Positions 54,361 through 61,848 are shown, counted from the first letter of the stretch. The stretch: DNA of 64,000 nucleotides from DYFX01 sp964400625 (GCA_964400625.1 CAYNUS010000003.1:62001-126000), one strand, 5' to 3'. Notes: a model not told the origin generated them from the letters alone. A program made the numbers and translations.

Positions 54361-54386
54361 CGGCGGCTCCGGCCGCCGTTTTTCAT
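54360..54386 (+). terminator. Intrinsic terminator
   Basis: ACGGCGGC, loop TCCG, GCCGCCGT, then TTTT. Confidence 0.9.
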
Positions 54387-54403
54387 CCGCCTGCGCCGAG
54401 GGC

Positions 54404-54432
54404 TTGACAGTTTCATGGGGCGGCGATACCGT
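54404..54432 (+). promoter_or_regulatory. Promoter TTGACA-17-TACCGT
   Basis: The boxes lie at 54404-54409 and 54427-54432. Confidence 0.8.
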
Positions 54433-54468
54433 CCCGCCATCGTACATTTCAGAACGGGGGTATCGCAG

Positions 54469-55038
54469 ATGCAAAACGTCGTAGCCGACAGGATCCGTCA
54501 CATGCTCTCCGGCCTGCGGAGAGCGAGGGTGCCGGAGTCGTCGGACCTGCTCGTCGCGATCATGCGCGTGCACCGGGTGCAGACCTGGTTCCACCGCTAT
54601 CGCGGCGTGGCGATGACGCGCAGGGCGTGTCTTCCCTGCGGGAAAGAACGGCTGTTCACGATCTGGAGCGACGGGAAATATCATTGCCTCTCTTGCTTCT
54701 ACGAGCAGGTGAAGTCCGGACGCCCGGGCCCCATCCAGATGACCACCGACGCTTCGGTGATGGAGGAATTCTCCTCGTCCTGGAAGGCCTACGTCCGACG
54801 CGTGGAAGCGCTCGAAGACCCTTGGACGCCGCCCGGCGGGTCCGCCCTCATCAGGCTCAGCCGCATCACGCCGCCGCAGCCGCCTCCGGTCTGCGAGGTC
54901 GGCGAATGTCCGGCGTGCGAAGGCCTCAGGCCCTTCATGCGCCGCGAAGACGGCGACGCGGGCTGCATCCCGTGCCTCATGCAGGGCCGCATCGTCGAGT
55001 TCGAGATCGAAGTCGCCGACGGACACGTCGCCGCCTGA
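54469..55038 (+). CDS. Protein with two zinc-ribbon-like modules, 189 aa
   Basis: I start it at 54469 (MQNVVADRIRHMLSGLRRAR), about 37 nt after the promoter. Two CxxC...CxxC modules are visible: CLPCGKERLFTIWSDG with YHCLSC (about residues 54-76), and CPACEGLRPF with GCIPC (about 150-171). These are typical zinc knuckles for RNA, DNA or protein contacts. No catalytic domain is seen. It is transcribed alone and closed by a GCCC/GGGC terminator at 55046-55070. Confidence 0.72.
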   Translation: MQNVVADRIRHMLSGLRRARVPESSDLLVAIMRVHRVQTWFHRYRGVAMTRRACLPCGKERLFTIWSDGKYHCLSCFYEQVKSGRPGPIQMTTDASVMEEFSSSWKAYVRRVEALEDPWTPPGGSALIRLSRITPPQPPPVCEVGECPACEGLRPFMRREDGDAGCIPCLMQGRIVEFEIEVADGHVAA

Positions 55039-55084
55039 CCTCAGCGCCCTCACGGGCCTTTTTTCTTTCCATGAAAAAAGCGAA

Positions 55085-55106
55085 AACCCGCCGTTCAGGC
55101 GGGCCG
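55085..55106 (-). terminator. Terminator of tRNA-Leu (TAG)
   Basis: GCCCGCC, loop TGAAC, GGCGGGT, then TTTC on the minus strand. Confidence 0.78.
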
Positions 55107-55111
55107 TCGCA

Positions 55112-55196
55112 TGGTGCTCCCGGCTGGACTTGAACCAGCAAGGCTTGCGCCACATGGTCCTAAGCCATGCGTGTCTGCCAATTCCACCACGGGAGC
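55112..55196 (-). tRNA. tRNA-Leu (anticodon TAG)
   Basis: The 85-nt gene has a GCTCCCG acceptor stem, anticodon loop CTTAGGA reading TAG, a long variable arm (TGGCGCAAGCCT), T-loop GTTCAAGTC and an encoded CCA. The promoter is TCGACC-17-TACGCT at 55206-55234. Confidence 0.95.
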
Positions 55197-55275
55197 TCGC
55201 CGCGGAGCGTACCACCGTTTCGCCTTCGGGTCGAGGTCTGCTAGGCTGGGATCAGGACCTTGAAAGGAGGCTGCC

Positions 55276-55650
55276 GTGGCGAGGACCCCGCGCACGCGTG
55301 CGAAACGCCGGGCGCATCGTCTCGCCTGGCGCCTCATCGATTTCATGGAGACGAACTTCCAGTGGCGCTTCCGTTTCATGCCGCTGCAGCGCGACGTCCG
55401 CGCCCGCGTGAGCCTCGGCTTCAAGCCGGACGAGATCTTCGTCGGAGCGACGATCTGGGACAGGCATCTCATCGCCCTGGATCCGGAGTTCGACGACCTC
55501 TTCGCGGTGCTCATCCACGAGTGCCTGCACGCCATGCTGCCGGAGGCTTCCGAAGAGAAGGTCCTGCGGCTCGAGAAATTCGTCCGCGCGCACCTCACCG
55601 TCCGCCAGGCCCGCGCCTTCATCTTCCTGCTGAACGCCCGCCTCACGTAG
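55276..55650 (+). CDS. Small HExxH metalloprotease-like protein, 124 aa (GTG start)
   Basis: GGAGG precedes a GTG at 55276. The motif VLIHECLHAMLPEASEEKVL contains HExxH, the zinc site of gluzincin/minigluzincin-type peptidases, with a downstream Glu as possible third ligand. The N-terminus is basic and there is no signal peptide, so it would act in the cytoplasm. At 124 residues it is close to a bare catalytic domain. The stop lies inside the terminator stem that follows (55637-55660). Confidence 0.72.
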   Translation: MARTPRTRAKRRAHRLAWRLIDFMETNFQWRFRFMPLQRDVRARVSLGFKPDEIFVGATIWDRHLIALDPEFDDLFAVLIHECLHAMLPEASEEKVLRLEKFVRAHLTVRQARAFIFLLNARLT

Positions 55651-55660
55651 GCGGTTTTTT
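55637..55660 (+). terminator. Terminator overlapping the stop codon
   Basis: CGCCT, loop CACGT, AGGCG, then GTTTTTTT. The TAG stop is in the loop and stem. Confidence 0.85.
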
Positions 55661-55672
55661 TGTCGATGACCC

Positions 55673-55701
55673 TTGACAAAATCGCCATTTTATGCTAATA
55701 T
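55673..55701 (+). promoter_or_regulatory. Promoter TTGACA-17-TAATAT
   Basis: The boxes lie at 55673-55678 and 55696-55701, directly after the preceding terminator. Confidence 0.83.
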
Positions 55702-55748
55702 TGGCCTATCCTGATACTGGACAGATCGTGCCTACAAGGAGGATTTCG

Positions 55749-56129
55749 ATGGATCTTTTGAAGCGTTGGAAGGGGATCGCGTTCACCGACGGCGGATTGT
55801 TCGCAGGCGTCATCCTGTGCGCGCTCGCCGCCTTCACGTGGTCGCAGTTCGTCGACTGGCGAGGCCCCGTCGACGATCTCCCCGCCCAAGAGCGCGCCGC
55901 GCTCGAATCGTGCCTCATGGCCGAGCGGACGCTCGGCGACTCCCTCTACCAGGAGCGGCCTGACTGCCGCAGGTTCCTCGAGCCGCGCTCGCTCGCGTCG
56001 CACGCGCCGCCTCCCGAGGCGTGCGTAGTCCGCTTCAACGACAAGCTCGGCGGCGACGACGGCCTCGACACCTGCGGGTATCCCGGATTCCCCAAGTGCA
56101 TGGACGCCCTGCCGCCCGGCTGTCCGTAA
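55749..56129 (+). CDS. Single-pass membrane protein with Cys-containing ectodomain, 126 aa
   Basis: CAAGGAGGATTTCG precedes the ATG at 55749. A TM helix (about residues 15-33) is followed by an external part with six cysteines (LESCLMAERT, DCRRFL, ACVVRFN, TCGYPGFPKC, GCP). It may depend on the VKOR system for disulfides. The function is unknown. A terminator, CGCCCGCC/GGCGGGCG with a T-rich run, follows at 56150-56185. Confidence 0.7.
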   Translation: MDLLKRWKGIAFTDGGLFAGVILCALAAFTWSQFVDWRGPVDDLPAQERAALESCLMAERTLGDSLYQERPDCRRFLEPRSLASHAPPPEACVVRFNDKLGGDDGLDTCGYPGFPKCMDALPPGCP

Positions 56130-56358
56130 CCTCTCCACCTCATCGCAAGCGCCCGCCCGGATCCCTCCGGCGGGCGTTTCTCGTTTCTACGACGCCGCTC
56201 GTCGTTTTCGGGCGCGATGTTTCCGCCGACATCAGCGGAAAACGCGGAAGGCGAGGCTTGACGCGGAGGGTGCCGGATGCTTGAATGCGCGGTCGCGAGC
56301 TATGCTGCGATCGCGGGCGTGAAACCCCGCGCGCACCTTCCAACGAAAGGACTTCGAC

Positions 56359-57315
56359 ATGCCGGAAACGCGCGTCCTGCTCGCCTGCCCGCAGATGGAG
56401 GAGCTCGCCCTCGACATCGTCCGACGCAATTCGGACATCCGCCTCGGCGGGATGGAATGGAAGCGATTCCCCGACCGCTTCCCGGACCTGATGCTCCACG
56501 ATGTGGATCAGCTCGTCCGGAACGACGTCAGCTTCCTCGCCTGCTTCGACGACCCCGCGGTCATCTTCGAACAGTGGAGCGCCATGCGCCACGTGGCGCG
56601 GCTGAAGCCCAAGAGCTTCCGCATCCTCCTGCCGTACTTCCCGACGGGCACGATGGAGCGCAGCGACCACGAGGGCCAGGTGGCCACCGCCGAGTCGCTC
56701 GCCACCATGCTGTCGGCGCTGCCGGCGGCCGGGCCCGGACCGATCCCGGTCTACATCTGGGACATCCACGCGCTGCCCATCAAGGGATTCTTCGGCGACA
56801 ACGTCGCGCCGCGTTTCAAGACCGGCCTCAAGCAGCTCTTCACCTGGCTGGAGGGGCGCGGCGCCAAGGCTGCCGGGAACCTGACGATCGTCTTCCCCGA
56901 CGACGGCGCCAAGAAGCGCTTCGGCAAGATGGAGCCGTTCATCAAGGCGCAGAAGCGGCTCGGCTTCGCCGTCGCGGTCTGCCGCAAGGAGCGCGTCGGC
57001 GACGAGCGGAAGGTCGTCCTCTCCGAAGGGGACGTCCATGGCCGCTACGCCGTCGTGATCGACGACCTCGTCCACTCGGGAGGCACCCTCCTCGCGTGCG
57101 GCAAGGCCGTCCGCGAGGCCGGCGCGTCCGTCGTCGACGCCTACGTCACGCACGGCGTGCTCGAGAACGGGAACTGGCGGAAGTTCGACGGTTCCGTGTT
57201 CCGCACGGTGATCATCACCGACTCCTGCCCCGCGACCGCCAAGGCGGTGCACGACGACCCCGGCTTCCGGGTGCTGAGCCTCGTCGATTCCATCGTCAAC
57301 GCCATCCGCCAATGA
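56359..57315 (+). CDS. prs: Ribose-phosphate pyrophosphokinase, class-II-like
   Basis: The 318-residue protein shows the PRPP-binding loop YAVVIDDLVHSGGTLLACG, the flexible-loop-like YFPTGTMERSDHEGQVATAE, VYIWDIHALPIKGFF and VFPDDGAKKRF. These blocks match plant-type class II PRPP synthetases more than the classical bacterial class I (no FPYARQDRK-type motif). It makes PRPP from ribose-5-phosphate and a nucleotide triphosphate. AAAGGA precedes the ATG. It heads a three-gene nucleotide operon. Confidence 0.85.
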   Translation: MPETRVLLACPQMEELALDIVRRNSDIRLGGMEWKRFPDRFPDLMLHDVDQLVRNDVSFLACFDDPAVIFEQWSAMRHVARLKPKSFRILLPYFPTGTMERSDHEGQVATAESLATMLSALPAAGPGPIPVYIWDIHALPIKGFFGDNVAPRFKTGLKQLFTWLEGRGAKAAGNLTIVFPDDGAKKRFGKMEPFIKAQKRLGFAVAVCRKERVGDERKVVLSEGDVHGRYAVVIDDLVHSGGTLLACGKAVREAGASVVDAYVTHGVLENGNWRKFDGSVFRTVIITDSCPATAKAVHDDPGFRVLSLVDSIVNAIRQ

Positions 57316-57325
57316 AGGAGACGCC

Positions 57326-57856
57326 ATGATCCGCATCGTCGTCGGTTCCGCGAGCGTCCTCAAGATCGAAGCCGTCCAAGCGGCGGCCGACCTGCTCGGC
57401 CTCGAAGCCGAGATCGTCGGCGTCGCCGCCGAGTCCGGCGTGCCGAACCAGCCCTATGGGCGCGAGCAGACGCTCGAAGGCGCCATGAACCGCGCCCGCG
57501 CCGCCCGCGAGGCCGGCAAGGGCGCCTACGCCGTCGGCATCGAGAACGGCCTCGTGCCGTCCGGCGACGCCGTCCTCGACGTCGCCTTCGTCGTCGTCTT
57601 CGACCCGGCCGGACGCCGCCTCGTGCGCCGTTCGCTCGGCGTGGCGGTGCCGCGGGAGCTCGTCGAGATGTCGCTCCAGAGCGGCCAGCGGACGACCGCC
57701 GGCAAGCTCCAGGCCGGACTCCTCGCCGGCTCCGATCCCGCCGACCCGCACTTCGTCTGGTCGAACGGCCAGACGAACCGCAAGCAGATCCTCGTGAAGG
57801 CGCTCTGCGCCGTCCTGCTCCCTGCCACCATCAACGAAGAAGGAGTCGCGCCGTGA
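57326..57856 (+). CDS. Inosine/xanthosine triphosphatase, YjjX/DUF84-like
   Basis: The 176-residue protein begins IRIVVGSASVLKIEAVQAAA and contains SGVPNQPYGREQTLEGAMNR and GIENGLVPSG, the pattern of the YjjX NTPase family. It would hydrolyse non-canonical purine triphosphates (ITP, XTP) before they enter nucleic acids. AAGGAGACGCC precedes the ATG. Its stop overlaps the next GTG start (GTGA). Confidence 0.9.
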   Translation: MIRIVVGSASVLKIEAVQAAADLLGLEAEIVGVAAESGVPNQPYGREQTLEGAMNRARAAREAGKGAYAVGIENGLVPSGDAVLDVAFVVVFDPAGRRLVRRSLGVAVPRELVEMSLQSGQRTTAGKLQAGLLAGSDPADPHFVWSNGQTNRKQILVKALCAVLLPATINEEGVAP

Positions 57857-58398
57857 CCGCACCCAAGACCTACACCCTGTCGCTCGAAGGCCTGCACCGC
57901 GAACTGCCGGTCGTCGAGGTCGTCCCCGGCGTCTCGATCGCGGTCCTCAAGATCGCCACCGACGCCGAGTTCACCGAGGCCGCCGGCAAGGCGCTCTTCC
58001 ATCGGATGCCGCACGACGCCGAAGTGCTCGTGATGCCCGACGGCAAGGCGCAGACGCTCCTCCACGTGCTCCAGCGCGAGACCGGCCTCCCGGCCGTGCT
58101 CGCCCGCAAGGAGCGGAAGTCGTACATGAAGGAGCCGGTGCTCGAGACGCCGGCCGTCAGCATCACGACCCAGAAGAAGCACGCCTTCTTCCTCGACGCC
58201 GACGACGTCGCGCTCGTGCACGGCCGCAAGGCGGTGATCGTCGACGACGTCATCTCCTCGGGCGGCACCATCAAGGCCATGCAGGCCCTGCTCGAGCTCG
58301 CCGGCGTCCGCGCGACCGTCCTCATGGCCATCGGCACCGAGGGCGACCGCCGCGACGACGTCATCGCCCTCCACCACTTCCCCGTCTACCTCCGCTGA
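57853..58398 (+). CDS. Adenine/purine phosphoribosyltransferase-like protein (GTG start)
   Basis: The 181-residue protein has the PRPP motif KAVIVDDVISSGGTIKAMQA and an N-terminal region with VLVMPDGKAQTLLHVLQRET and RKERKSYMKEPV, as in adenine phosphoribosyltransferases. It would use PRPP from the first gene of the operon to salvage a purine base. The start is a GTG overlapping the previous stop. The exact base specificity is not readable. Confidence 0.85.
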   Translation: MTAPKTYTLSLEGLHRELPVVEVVPGVSIAVLKIATDAEFTEAAGKALFHRMPHDAEVLVMPDGKAQTLLHVLQRETGLPAVLARKERKSYMKEPVLETPAVSITTQKKHAFFLDADDVALVHGRKAVIVDDVISSGGTIKAMQALLELAGVRATVLMAIGTEGDRRDDVIALHHFPVYLR

Positions 58399-58402
58399 AC
58401 GC

Positions 58403-58433
58403 GAAAGCCCCGACGCTTCGGGGCTTTTTTCGT
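58403..58433. terminator. Bidirectional terminator
   Basis: AAGCCCCGA, loop CGCT, TCGGGGCTT, then T residues, between convergent genes. Confidence 0.9.
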
Positions 58434-59192
58434 TCAGGCGTTTTCCATCGTGCGGCTCACGCTCCAGAGGAGGTCGAAGATTTGGCGGACGGTCGCGGCG
58501 AGCGAGCGGCTCTCGACGGTCCAGGCGAGGGCTTCGTCCTTGGAGGAGAAGAACGCGACGGTGTCGTCCCAGCACATCAGCGAGGCCGTGAAGTCGAGCT
58601 CGCGGGGGAGGAACTTCGCCTCGCGCAGTTCGCGCGCGTGCGCCTCCTTCGAATACTTCTTGATCTCGCGCTTCTCGACGCGCAGGCTCCTGAGCCTCAC
58701 GCCCGCCTTGAGGCGCCGCCGCGTGAAGTGGAACTTCTCGCCGAGGATCTCCTGGAAGTCCCTCGCGGAGACGATCTCGAGGATCGTCTTCGACTTCGCG
58801 GCGAGCGCCAGGTGGAAGACGTCCGTCATGCGCTCGCGCTCGTAGACGCGGATGCGCGCGGGGCGGCGCTCGTCGGCGCGGAGCTTCTGCAGGTGCGGGA
58901 TGATGCCGGCGGCTTCCTCGATCTGCCGCTCCAGGAGGCGCCGCAGGATGACGGGGTCGTGCGCCGCATACGCGGTGCGGCTCTTCCGTTTCGTGACGGC
59001 CACGAGCCCGGCGTCGGCGAGCCGCGCCATGATGGACTGCGCGGTCGTGACCGGCAGCCGCGCGGCGCGCGCGATCGGCGTGAGCGTCGTCTCGCCGAGC
59101 GGAAGCAGGGCCAGGTAGGCCGCCTGCTCCTTCGCGTTCAGCCCGAAGCGCGCGAGTACCTCGGCGATCTCCTTCGCGGCGGCTTTCTTCAT
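58434..59192 (-). CDS. TrmB-family transcriptional regulator
   Basis: Residues about 12-75 form a winged helix-turn-helix (GLNAKEQAAYLALLPLGETT, IARAARLPVTTAQSIMARLA, GLVAV). A coiled segment and a C-terminal sensor-like region follow. The family is mainly known from archaeal sugar regulators but is common in CPR genomes. It starts 1 nt after the rlmH stop, so it is co-translated with rlmH. Its target is not evident. Confidence 0.85.
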   Translation of the reverse strand: MKKAAAKEIAEVLARFGLNAKEQAAYLALLPLGETTLTPIARAARLPVTTAQSIMARLADAGLVAVTKRKSRTAYAAHDPVILRRLLERQIEEAAGIIPHLQKLRADERRPARIRVYERERMTDVFHLALAAKSKTILEIVSARDFQEILGEKFHFTRRRLKAGVRLRSLRVEKREIKKYSKEAHARELREAKFLPRELDFTASLMCWDDTVAFFSSKDEALAWTVESRSLAATVRQIFDLLWSVSRTMENA

Positions 59193-59193
59193 G

Positions 59194-59664
59194 TCAGTAG
59201 TGATATGTCTTCCCGCCGAGGATGGTCATCGCGCGATAGAGCTGTTCGAAGAGGACGGCGCGCGCTTCGCCGTGGGTGAAGGTCAGGCTGGAGAGGGACA
59301 GCGACGCGTGGCAGTCGCGCACGAACCCCGGGTCGAGCCCGAGCGGCCCGCCGATTGCGAAGACGATCTCGCGCCCGCCCTCGCCTTCGCGCGCGATCCA
59401 CGACGCGAACTCCTCCGACGACGGCTTCTTGCCGCCCTTGTCCATCGCGATGACGTACGCGCCGTCGGGGATCTTCTTCTTGAGCGTCTCGGCCTCCGCG
59501 CGCATCACGGCGGGCGCCTCGCCCTGCGACTTGAACGGCGTCTCCGCGACTTCGATGACGCGCATCTTGGCGGAAGGGGAAAGGCGCTTCCCGTATTCCG
59601 AAATCGCGTCCTTCCAGAAGGATTCCTTGAGCGAGCCGACGGCGAGGACGGTGAGGCGGTACAT
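59194..59664 (-). CDS. rlmH: 23S rRNA (pseudouridine1915-N3)-methyltransferase
   Basis: The 156-residue SPOUT methyltransferase carries the knot signature FAIGGPLGLDPGF, LSLSSLTFTHGEARAVLFEQ and the C-terminal tyrosine motif RAMTILGGKTYHY. It methylates Psi1915 in helix 69 of 23S rRNA on assembled ribosomes. TAGGCT lies 8 nt before the ATG with no Shine-Dalgarno sequence, suggesting a leaderless message. Confidence 0.96.
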   Translation of the reverse strand: MYRLTVLAVGSLKESFWKDAISEYGKRLSPSAKMRVIEVAETPFKSQGEAPAVMRAEAETLKKKIPDGAYVIAMDKGGKKPSSEEFASWIAREGEGGREIVFAIGGPLGLDPGFVRDCHASLSLSSLTFTHGEARAVLFEQLYRAMTILGGKTYHY

Positions 59665-59699
59665 ATGCTCCCAGCCTAGCGGTCCGCGGAGAAAAGAAA

Positions 59700-59719
59700 A
59701 AGAGGCCGTACGGCCTCAG
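59700..59719 (-). terminator. Terminator overlapping a stop codon
   Basis: GAGGCCGTACGGCCTC is palindromic and followed by TTTTTCTTTT on the minus strand. The stop TGA of the gene ending at 59716 abuts the stem. Confidence 0.85.
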
Positions 59720-60105
59720 GATCGCTCGATCGGGATGATGATGACGCGTGCGCCCTCGACCCGGATCTCCGCGTCGCGCCGGTAGCAGCGCTTGAGCGCG
59801 CTCCAGGCCGCCGTCGCCTGCACGCAGGCGTCGACGGCGAGACCGAACAGCTCGGTCCAGGCGCCGGTCTCGTCCTCGGCGAGCCGGTCGAGCAAGTCCC
59901 AGGCGCGATGATAGGTCTCGCGACGCACCTCGCCTTCCGCGATGCAGTCGGCCAGATGCTTCACCGCCTCGCGCTCGGTCTCGTGGTTCCTGGCCTTCCG
60001 CATCGCCTCGTAGGCGGCGGCGAAGGCGGCGTACGCGGCTTCCGCAGCGCGGTTCGGGTTCTCGATCGGCACCGCCTCCGCGGCGTCCGCGATCTCGTCC
60101 TGCAT
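59716..60105 (-). CDS. Hypothetical helical protein, 129 aa
   Basis: ATAAGGAGGGCAC precedes the ATG. The protein is almost all alpha-helical (AAEAAYAAFAAAYEAMRKAR, EAVKHLADCIAEGEVRRETY), ending in a strand (VEGARVIIIPIERS). It has no signal or TM. Its promoter-leader (TAGGGT then GCGCCAGCACCTT) matches those of 45436-45972 and 60311-60934. Confidence 0.68.
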   Translation of the reverse strand: MQDEIADAAEAVPIENPNRAAEAAYAAFAAAYEAMRKARNHETEREAVKHLADCIAEGEVRRETYHRAWDLLDRLAEDETGAWTELFGLAVDACVQATAAWSALKRCYRRDAEIRVEGARVIIIPIERS

Positions 60106-60132
60106 GTGCCCTCCTTATAAGGTGCTGGCGCG

Positions 60133-60161
60133 ACCCTAGCCGTTTTCGGCCTTCATGTCAA
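60133..60161 (-). promoter_or_regulatory. Promoter TTGACA-17-TAGGGT
   Basis: The boxes lie at 60156-60161 and 60133-60138, immediately after the terminator of 60177-60314. Confidence 0.82.
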
Positions 60162-60188
60162 TGAAAAAGCCCCGTCCTAGCGGCGGGG
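60162..60188 (-). terminator. Terminator with stop codon in the loop
   Basis: GCCCCG and CGGGGC enclose the TAG stop of the gene ending at 60177, then CTTTTTC leads straight into the next promoter. Confidence 0.85.
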
Positions 60189-60314
60189 CCTGAAGCGGTA
60201 GCGGATCTCGCGGGCGATCTCGATCAAGGAGCCGGAGCGGACGAGGATCTCGACCGCGCCGATCAGCACGAGCTCAAGGGCGCGGTGGCGGAGGCTGGCG
60301 GGGCGGCCCTTCAC
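60177..60314 (-). CDS. Basic microprotein, 45 aa (GTG start)
   Basis: The GTG at 60314 overlaps the stop of the preceding gene (GTGA). The product (VKGRPASLRHRALELVLIGA, ending RYRFRPRR) has an amphipathic helical middle between Arg-rich ends. Overlap, frame and terminator position support a real gene, but it is too short to classify. Confidence 0.5.
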   Translation of the reverse strand: MKGRPASLRHRALELVLIGAVEILVRSGSLIEIAREIRYRFRPRR

Positions 60315-60934
60315 CGCGCCGCCTTCCGGTCGAGGGCCGCGATGAGCCGGAGCTCTCCGCGTTCGGGCTCGCGCATCTCCTCGTCGCCGCGGAACCCCAC
60401 GACGGCGCGATCGGGGTCGGCGACCGCCACCACGCGCACGTCCTTCACGTACGAGGCGGTGACGAGCGCGTCGAGCGCGCCGGCGAAGTCGCCGAGGATC
60501 GTGGGCTCGCGCCGCGCGCCGTGGTAGTCCGTCCCGTTCGGGACGAAGAGGCCGAGACGGTAGCTCTTGAAGGGCGACGCCTCCTGCAGGCGCGCCGCGA
60601 CGTCCGGCGAGGCGAACATGATCGCCGCCGCCAGGATCTCGCCCCAGGCGTCCTGGACGTGAGCGTCCTGCAGCGTCTGGCTCCGGCCGACGGTCTGGCG
60701 CAGCGTGCCGAGGAACCGCTCCCAGCGCCGGCCGCGCTCCTTGGCGATGCGGTGGCGGATGATGCTCTGCTCGTAGCGGATCGCGTCGAAGTCCTCGAAC
60801 GCGGCGCGCAGCTCTTCGCCGGGGTTCTTCCCCTGCGTGAACGCGAGCACCAGTCCGAAGAACGCGTCGATGCGCTTGCGGCGCTCCTCGTAGGCTCTCG
60901 CCGCGCGGTAGCCGTCGGTCAATCCGTCGCTCAT
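60311..60934 (-). CDS. Hypothetical protein, 207 aa
   Basis: ATAAGGAGGGATC precedes the ATG. The N-terminal half is helical and basic (KERGRRWERFLGTLRQTVGR) and the C-terminal half alpha/beta (KDVRVVAVADPDRAVVGF). It has no signal, TM or known motif. It is translationally coupled to the microprotein 60177-60314. Confidence 0.68.
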   Translation of the reverse strand: MSDGLTDGYRAARAYEERRKRIDAFFGLVLAFTQGKNPGEELRAAFEDFDAIRYEQSIIRHRIAKERGRRWERFLGTLRQTVGRSQTLQDAHVQDAWGEILAAAIMFASPDVAARLQEASPFKSYRLGLFVPNGTDYHGARREPTILGDFAGALDALVTASYVKDVRVVAVADPDRAVVGFRGDEEMREPERGELRLIAALDRKAAR

Positions 60935-60962
60935 GATCCCTCCTTATAAGGTGCGTCCGCGC

Positions 60963-60991
60963 AGGCTACCTGAAATCCGCGGTTTTGTCAA
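60963..60991 (-). promoter_or_regulatory. Promoter TTGACA-17-TAGCCT
   Basis: The boxes lie at 60986-60991 and 60963-60968. The segment CTTTTTCATTGACA joining it to the upstream terminator is also found at 60156-60169. Confidence 0.82.
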
Positions 60992-60992
60992 T

Positions 60993-61014
60993 GAAAAAGC
61001 CCGCGTCATGCGCG
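60993..61014 (-). terminator. Terminator with stop codon in the loop
   Basis: GCCCGCG and CGCGGGC enclose the TGA stop of the gene ending at 61006, then TTTTT. Confidence 0.85.
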
Positions 61015-61416
61015 GGCGATCAGGCGGCGGGTGCCGCGGTAACGGCCGTGATGGTCGTCGAGGAACGGGTCGATCCCGTCCTCGCGGACCGTGCCGGCGA
61101 ACGGCGAGGCATGGACGACGGTGCGCTCGCCCGTGCAGATGCCGACGTGCCCGACCCCGTAGCGGTGGTCGCCGGGGTGGTAGGCGTCGACGAGACCGGT
61201 CCGGAAGATCAGGTCGGCGGCGAGCAGCTCGGACCCCGTGATCCGTTCGCCGAGCAGGTGCAGCTCGAGGATCCCGTCCGGGAGCGCGATGCCGGCTTCC
61301 AGGAAGCAGATGACGACGAGCCGGGTCGGCGACGCGGCGGCGCCGATCAGGCTTCGGGCGCAGCGGACGACGTCATCGCATCGCCGGGCGCCTTCATTCG
61401 TTCGAAGGGGGTGCAT
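61006..61416 (-). CDS. NlpC/P60-like cysteine hydrolase, 136 aa
   Basis: GGAGGAGGATCGGC precedes the ATG. A possible catalytic Cys lies in RLVVICFLEAGIAL. A GSELLAADLIFRTG segment resembles the GDLxFF strand, and the His motif is VGHVGICTGERTVVHAS. Order and spacing fit C40 peptidases, although the usual DCSG sequence is changed to VICF. There is no signal peptide, so it may act inside the cell or be exported with a partner. Its start overlaps the TM protein upstream. Confidence 0.6.
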   Translation of the reverse strand: MHPLRTNEGARRCDDVVRCARSLIGAAASPTRLVVICFLEAGIALPDGILELHLLGERITGSELLAADLIFRTGLVDAYHPGDHRYGVGHVGICTGERTVVHASPFAGTVREDGIDPFLDDHHGRYRGTRRLIARA

Positions 61417-61585
61417 GCCGATCCTCCTCCCGCGCGCGCTTCTTGCGGGCGCGGCGCAGACGGACCTTGTGGTCGATCCAGATCGCGGCGACGCAGAGCG
61501 CCAGGTAGCCGAGGCCGAACAGCACGAACGGCCGTCGCGGATCCCCGTTCGCCCCGTGCGTCAGCGCGAGATCCGGAGCTTCCAT
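61394..61585 (-). CDS. Small membrane protein, 63 aa
   Basis: A TM helix (about residues 20-37, FVLFGLGYLALCVAAIWI) is followed by a strongly basic tail (HKVRLRRARKKRAREEDRH). It overlaps the preceding gene by 25 nt and the NlpC/P60-like gene by 23 nt, so the three are translated as one coupled set. AAGGAGG lies 10 nt before the ATG. Confidence 0.62.
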   Translation of the reverse strand: MEAPDLALTHGANGDPRRPFVLFGLGYLALCVAAIWIDHKVRLRRARKKRAREEDRHAPPSNE

Positions 61586-61737
61586 GCCTTGCGCGCCTCC
61601 TTATACGCGCCGCAGAGGCGCTTCTCGCGGAGCGCCATCACGAAGGTGCCGGCCGCGATCAGCAGCCGCACCGGGATGAGATCGAACATCACGCGCCGAT
61701 TGCGGCGCCGGATTTCTTCTGGCGTCAGCTGTCGCAT
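61561..61737 (-). CDS. Small membrane-associated protein, 58 aa
   Basis: GAAGGAGGGCGT precedes the ATG at 61737. The product MRQLTPEEIRRRNRRVMFDL continues with a moderately hydrophobic helix (LIPVRLLIAAGTFVMAL) and a basic C-terminus. It is first in a coupled trio with 61394-61585 and 61006-61416. A promoter TTGGCC-18-TAGGGT lies just upstream (61772-61801). Confidence 0.6.
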   Translation of the reverse strand: MRQLTPEEIRRRNRRVMFDLIPVRLLIAAGTFVMALREKRLCGAYKEARKAWKLRISR

Positions 61738-61819
61738 ACGCCCTCCTTCTCGATTCTTGAGGAAAATGAGCTTTGGCCACCCTAACAGAACCGCCGGAAC
61801 TTGGCCAATCTTAGGCCAC

Positions 61820-61848
61820 TTGACAGTGTTTTAGAACTTCACTAGAGT
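61820..61848 (+). promoter_or_regulatory. 23S rRNA promoter P1, TTGACA-17-TAGAGT
   Basis: The boxes lie at 61820-61825 and 61843-61848. A boxA-like GTTCTTTGA follows at 61864-61872. Confidence 0.85.
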
